A stretch of 12,537 nucleotides of DNA from Deltaproteobacteria bacterium (lineage in GTDB: Bacteria > Myxococcota_A > Polyangia > Polyangiales > Ga0077539). The notes under the pieces were generated by a model that worked only from the letters and a program-made list of their open reading frames with translations, was not told the origin of the DNA and searched no databases. The stretch is taken from the NCBI GenBank assembly GCA_947494865.1, contig CANMAT010000039.1, forward strand, positions 1-12,537. Direction: 5' to 3'. The position numbers were made by a program, and so were the translations under genes. Below are positions 12,420 to 12,537 of the stretch, in pieces; position 1 is the first letter of the stretch, and each line of letters starts with the position of its first letter.

Positions 12420-12424
12420 GGAGG
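12420..12424 (+). promoter_or_regulatory. Shine-Dalgarno site of the zinc-ribbon gene
   Basis: GGAGG, 5 bases before the ATG at 12430. A strong ribosome site that fixes this start, in contrast to several genes in the window that lack one. Confidence 0.7.
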
Positions 12425-12429
12425 TTTCG

Positions 12430-12537
12430 ATGTCGCTCGAAGTTCTCAAGTGTCCGAACTGCGGCGCCCCCATGCCCGCCGATGTGGTCGCGGCCGTGGT
12501 GGTGTGCGCGTACTGCACCCGCTCGGTGGCCAACCCC
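12430..12537 (+). CDS. N-terminus of a zinc-ribbon protein, cut by window edge
   Basis: Only 36 residues are visible. They begin 'MSLEVLKCPNCGAPM', with a second pair 'VVCAYCTRSV'. CxxC (Cys8, Cys11) and CxxC (Cys26, Cys29), 14 residues apart, form a typical zinc ribbon. Such ribbons open many myxobacterial proteins of unknown function, often followed by membrane or TIM44-like domains, so nothing can be said about the remainder. It is probably downstream of, and perhaps co-transcribed with, the preceding unknown gene. Confidence 0.8.
   Translation, partial: MSLEVLKCPNCGAPMPADVVAAVVVCAYCTRSVANP

Noticed and set aside
1..12537. CRISPR arrays, tRNA or rRNA genes, insertion sequences or phage genes
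   Set aside because: I found no direct repeats with spacers, no transposase or integrase motifs, no terminal inverted repeats and no tRNA-like cloverleaf. Composition is even throughout.

Overview
The window is very GC-rich, tightly packed bacterial DNA. Its gene content points to a myxobacterium in the broad sense (Myxococcota, perhaps near Haliangium, Sandaracinus or Polyangium). The evidence is a lipoprotein with MopE-type Asp/Asn-Cys-Asp repeats, a TadG-like protein next to it, a DUF4920-like lipoprotein, PilZ, and two BMC-P shell proteins with a class II aldolase. The assignment is an inference from gene families; no rRNA or other marker gene is present.

Layout. 1-495 (minus): start of a DUF4920-like lipoprotein, cut by the window edge. 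610-939 (plus): a small canonical PilZ protein, followed by a hairpin. 1093-4676 (minus): a two-gene unit with a TadG-like membrane-anchored protein upstream and a 788-residue Cys-rich lipoprotein downstream (nine 4-Cys repeats, an Asp-rich linker, five MopE-like motifs). 4970-5383 (plus): a small exported protein with four CX3C motifs. 5432-6665 (plus): a three-gene operon with 4-bp start/stop overlaps, encoding two pentameric microcompartment vertex proteins (BMC-P) and a class II (fuculose-phosphate type) aldolase. 6679-9952: a complete core PQQ biosynthesis cluster, split and divergent: pqqA-pqqB on minus, pqqC-pqqD-pqqE on plus. 9956-11059 (minus): an exported protein with a possible Cys/His/Asp triad. 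11239-12384 (plus): a protein I do not recognise. 12430-end (plus): the start of a zinc-ribbon protein.

How the genes work together. PqqA is the ribosomal precursor peptide. PqqE with PqqD crosslinks its conserved Glu and Tyr, PqqB acts on the processed intermediate, and PqqC performs the final ring closure and oxidation. No PqqF/PqqG-type peptidase and no PQQ-dependent dehydrogenase is in the window. The BMC-P pair and aldolase look like a satellite of a microcompartment whose main shell genes (BMC-H, BMC-T) lie elsewhere, as I recall for Haliangium ochraceum. The aldolase gene converges on pqqB with 13 bp between stops. Whether the microcompartment and PQQ are linked in function is open.

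Most unusual points: (i) PqqC aligns cleanly with the family, but two active-site histidines (His84 and His154 in Klebsiella numbering) are Gln and Met; (ii) the aldolase has Gly-Asn-Gly where the third zinc-ligand His normally sits in an Asn-His-Gly motif; (iii) pqqA, unmarked by long open frames, encodes a 44-residue precursor with a strongly basic leader; (iv) the exported CX3C protein; (v) a TTGAC-18 bp-T-rich promoter pattern upstream of several genes, sometimes so close to the ATG that the transcript would be nearly leaderless.
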